From positions 1 through 5,932 of the forward strand of contig JAUXIU010000075.1 in the NCBI GenBank assembly GCA_030620895.1: a stretch of 5,932 nt of DNA. Reading direction: 5' to 3'. The notes beneath the pieces were generated by a model that ran no database searches, was not told where the DNA came from, and was given only the letters and a program-made list of their open reading frames with translations. The DNA is from Deltaproteobacteria bacterium (GTDB lineage Bacteria; Desulfobacterota; GWC2-55-46; S146-70; JAUXIU01). The translations under genes and the position numbers were made by a program. Of this stretch, positions 5,764-5,932 are shown piece after piece; the first letter of the stretch is position 1; the number at the start of each line of letters is the position of its first letter.

Positions 5764-5799
5764 GATTACACAGATTACAATTAGATCACACCGATTAAA
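5764..5799. repeat. GATTACA-type short repeats
   Basis: Four related 7-mers occur at 5764 (GATTACA), 5773 (GATTACA), 5784 (GATCACA) and 5793 (GATTAAA), with spacings of 9, 11 and 9 bp. The spacing is close to regular and unlike the 7-bp period of the nearby array, so this is a separate repeat type. Function is unknown; it may be decayed intergenic repeat sequence. Confidence 0.5.
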
Positions 5800-5801
5800 A
5801 A

Positions 5802-5932
5802 CAGTTTCCAGAGGTTTTGGCGAAACAAAATCATTAATCGTGGATCGTGGTTCGTGTATCGTTTATCGTGGATCGTGTATCGAATCACTAACCACGAATC
5901 ACGAACGACGGGTTTTTTTTCTTCAGTTTCCA
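5802..5932. repeat. 9-bp direct repeats CAGTTTCCA flanking heptamer array 2
   Basis: CAGTTTCCA occurs at 5802-5810 and at 5924-5932, the last bases of the window, so the match may extend further right. Between the copies lie 113 bp containing heptamer array 2 and the T-run. Nine base pairs is a common target-duplication length, so the arrangement could mark an inserted unit; with only one locus visible, chance is not excluded. Confidence 0.4.
5837..5906. repeat. Degenerate tandem heptamer array 2, with orientation switch
   Basis: Ten consecutive 7-bp units start at 5837 and every 7 bases after. The first seven are of the ATCGTGN type (ATCGTGG three times, TTCGTGT, ATCGTTT, ATCGTGT, ATCGAAT). 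The last three (CACTAAC, CACGAAT, CACGAAC) read as the reverse complement of the same theme (ATTCGTG). The period is unbroken across the switch. Because of it, 5846-5862 pairs with 5894-5910 at 14 of 17 positions, which could give a hairpin with a loop of about 31 nt followed by T8 (5913-5920). It belongs to the same family as the array at 3704-3759. Confidence 0.8.

Larger units (their letters stand above)
5503..5932. other. Gene-free right flank (430 bp) with promoter, IS relic and three repeat types
   Basis: No credible gene is seen on either strand in these 430 bases. From left to right it holds the promoter and palindrome of the signalling gene (5528-5590), a probable insertion-sequence relic (5601-5714), an AT-rich stretch, GATTACA-type repeats (5764-5799), two copies of CAGTTTCCA (5802-5810 and 5924-5932) and the second heptamer array (5837-5906), followed by an eight-T run (5913-5920). 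The accumulation of repeats suggests a tolerated insertion zone between transcription units. Confidence 0.7.

Noticed and set aside
5846..5920. Rho-independent terminator on the + strand (stem plus T8)
   Set aside because: The stem has three mismatches and a loop of about 31 nt, and there is no + strand gene upstream between 573 and this point; it is better explained as the inverted part of the heptamer array.

Overview
The window is bacterial DNA of moderate GC (mid-40s percent by eye) with strong AGGAGG/GGAGGG ribosome binding sites. It carries an HD-GYP signalling protein, a domain essentially restricted to bacteria. Short degenerate intergenic repeats, RtcA, an MTH1187-type protein and a CopD-like membrane protein together would fit an environmental anaerobe such as a Nitrospirota or Deltaproteobacteria-type genome. 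That placement is only an impression; nothing here fixes the phylum.

Layout: the left edge (1-572, + strand) is the C-terminal part of an ABC-2 type exporter permease that begins before the window. Everything else that codes lies on the minus strand and converges on it across a 25-bp gap. In transcription order (right to left) the genes are: a GAF-GAF-HD-GYP signalling protein split by an in-frame TAA (5502 to 3766); a 164-bp repeat-rich gap; an MTH1187/YqgV-like thiamine-binding-family protein (3601-3293); RNA 3'-terminal phosphate cyclase RtcA (3253-2180); a four-helix CopD-like membrane protein (2173-1709); a class I SAM methyltransferase (1708-1136); and a MacroD/YmdB-type macrodomain hydrolase (1134-598). 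The last four genes are spaced 6, 0 and 1 nt apart, so they are almost certainly one transcript, with the MTH1187-like gene 39 nt upstream as its probable first cistron.

The operon pairs an enzyme that makes 2',3'-cyclic phosphate RNA ends (RtcA) with one that acts on ADP-ribose derivatives (macrodomain). A shared role in RNA-end or 2'-phosphate metabolism is possible but is inference. The signalling gene has its own sigma70-like promoter and keeps every HD-GYP motif on both sides of the stop. The stop is therefore either a very recent nonsense mutation, a sequencing error or a recoding event.

The most unusual non-coding structure is a pair of arrays with an exact 7-bp period (consensus close to ATCGTGA). 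One lies at the 3' end of the signalling gene and overlaps its stop codon. The other lies in the 430-bp gene-free right flank, between 9-bp direct repeats. The same flank holds GATTACA-type repeats and what looks like an internally deleted insertion-sequence relic. I did not find a convincing new defence or mobile system; the repeat family and the interrupted HD-GYP gene are the best leads.
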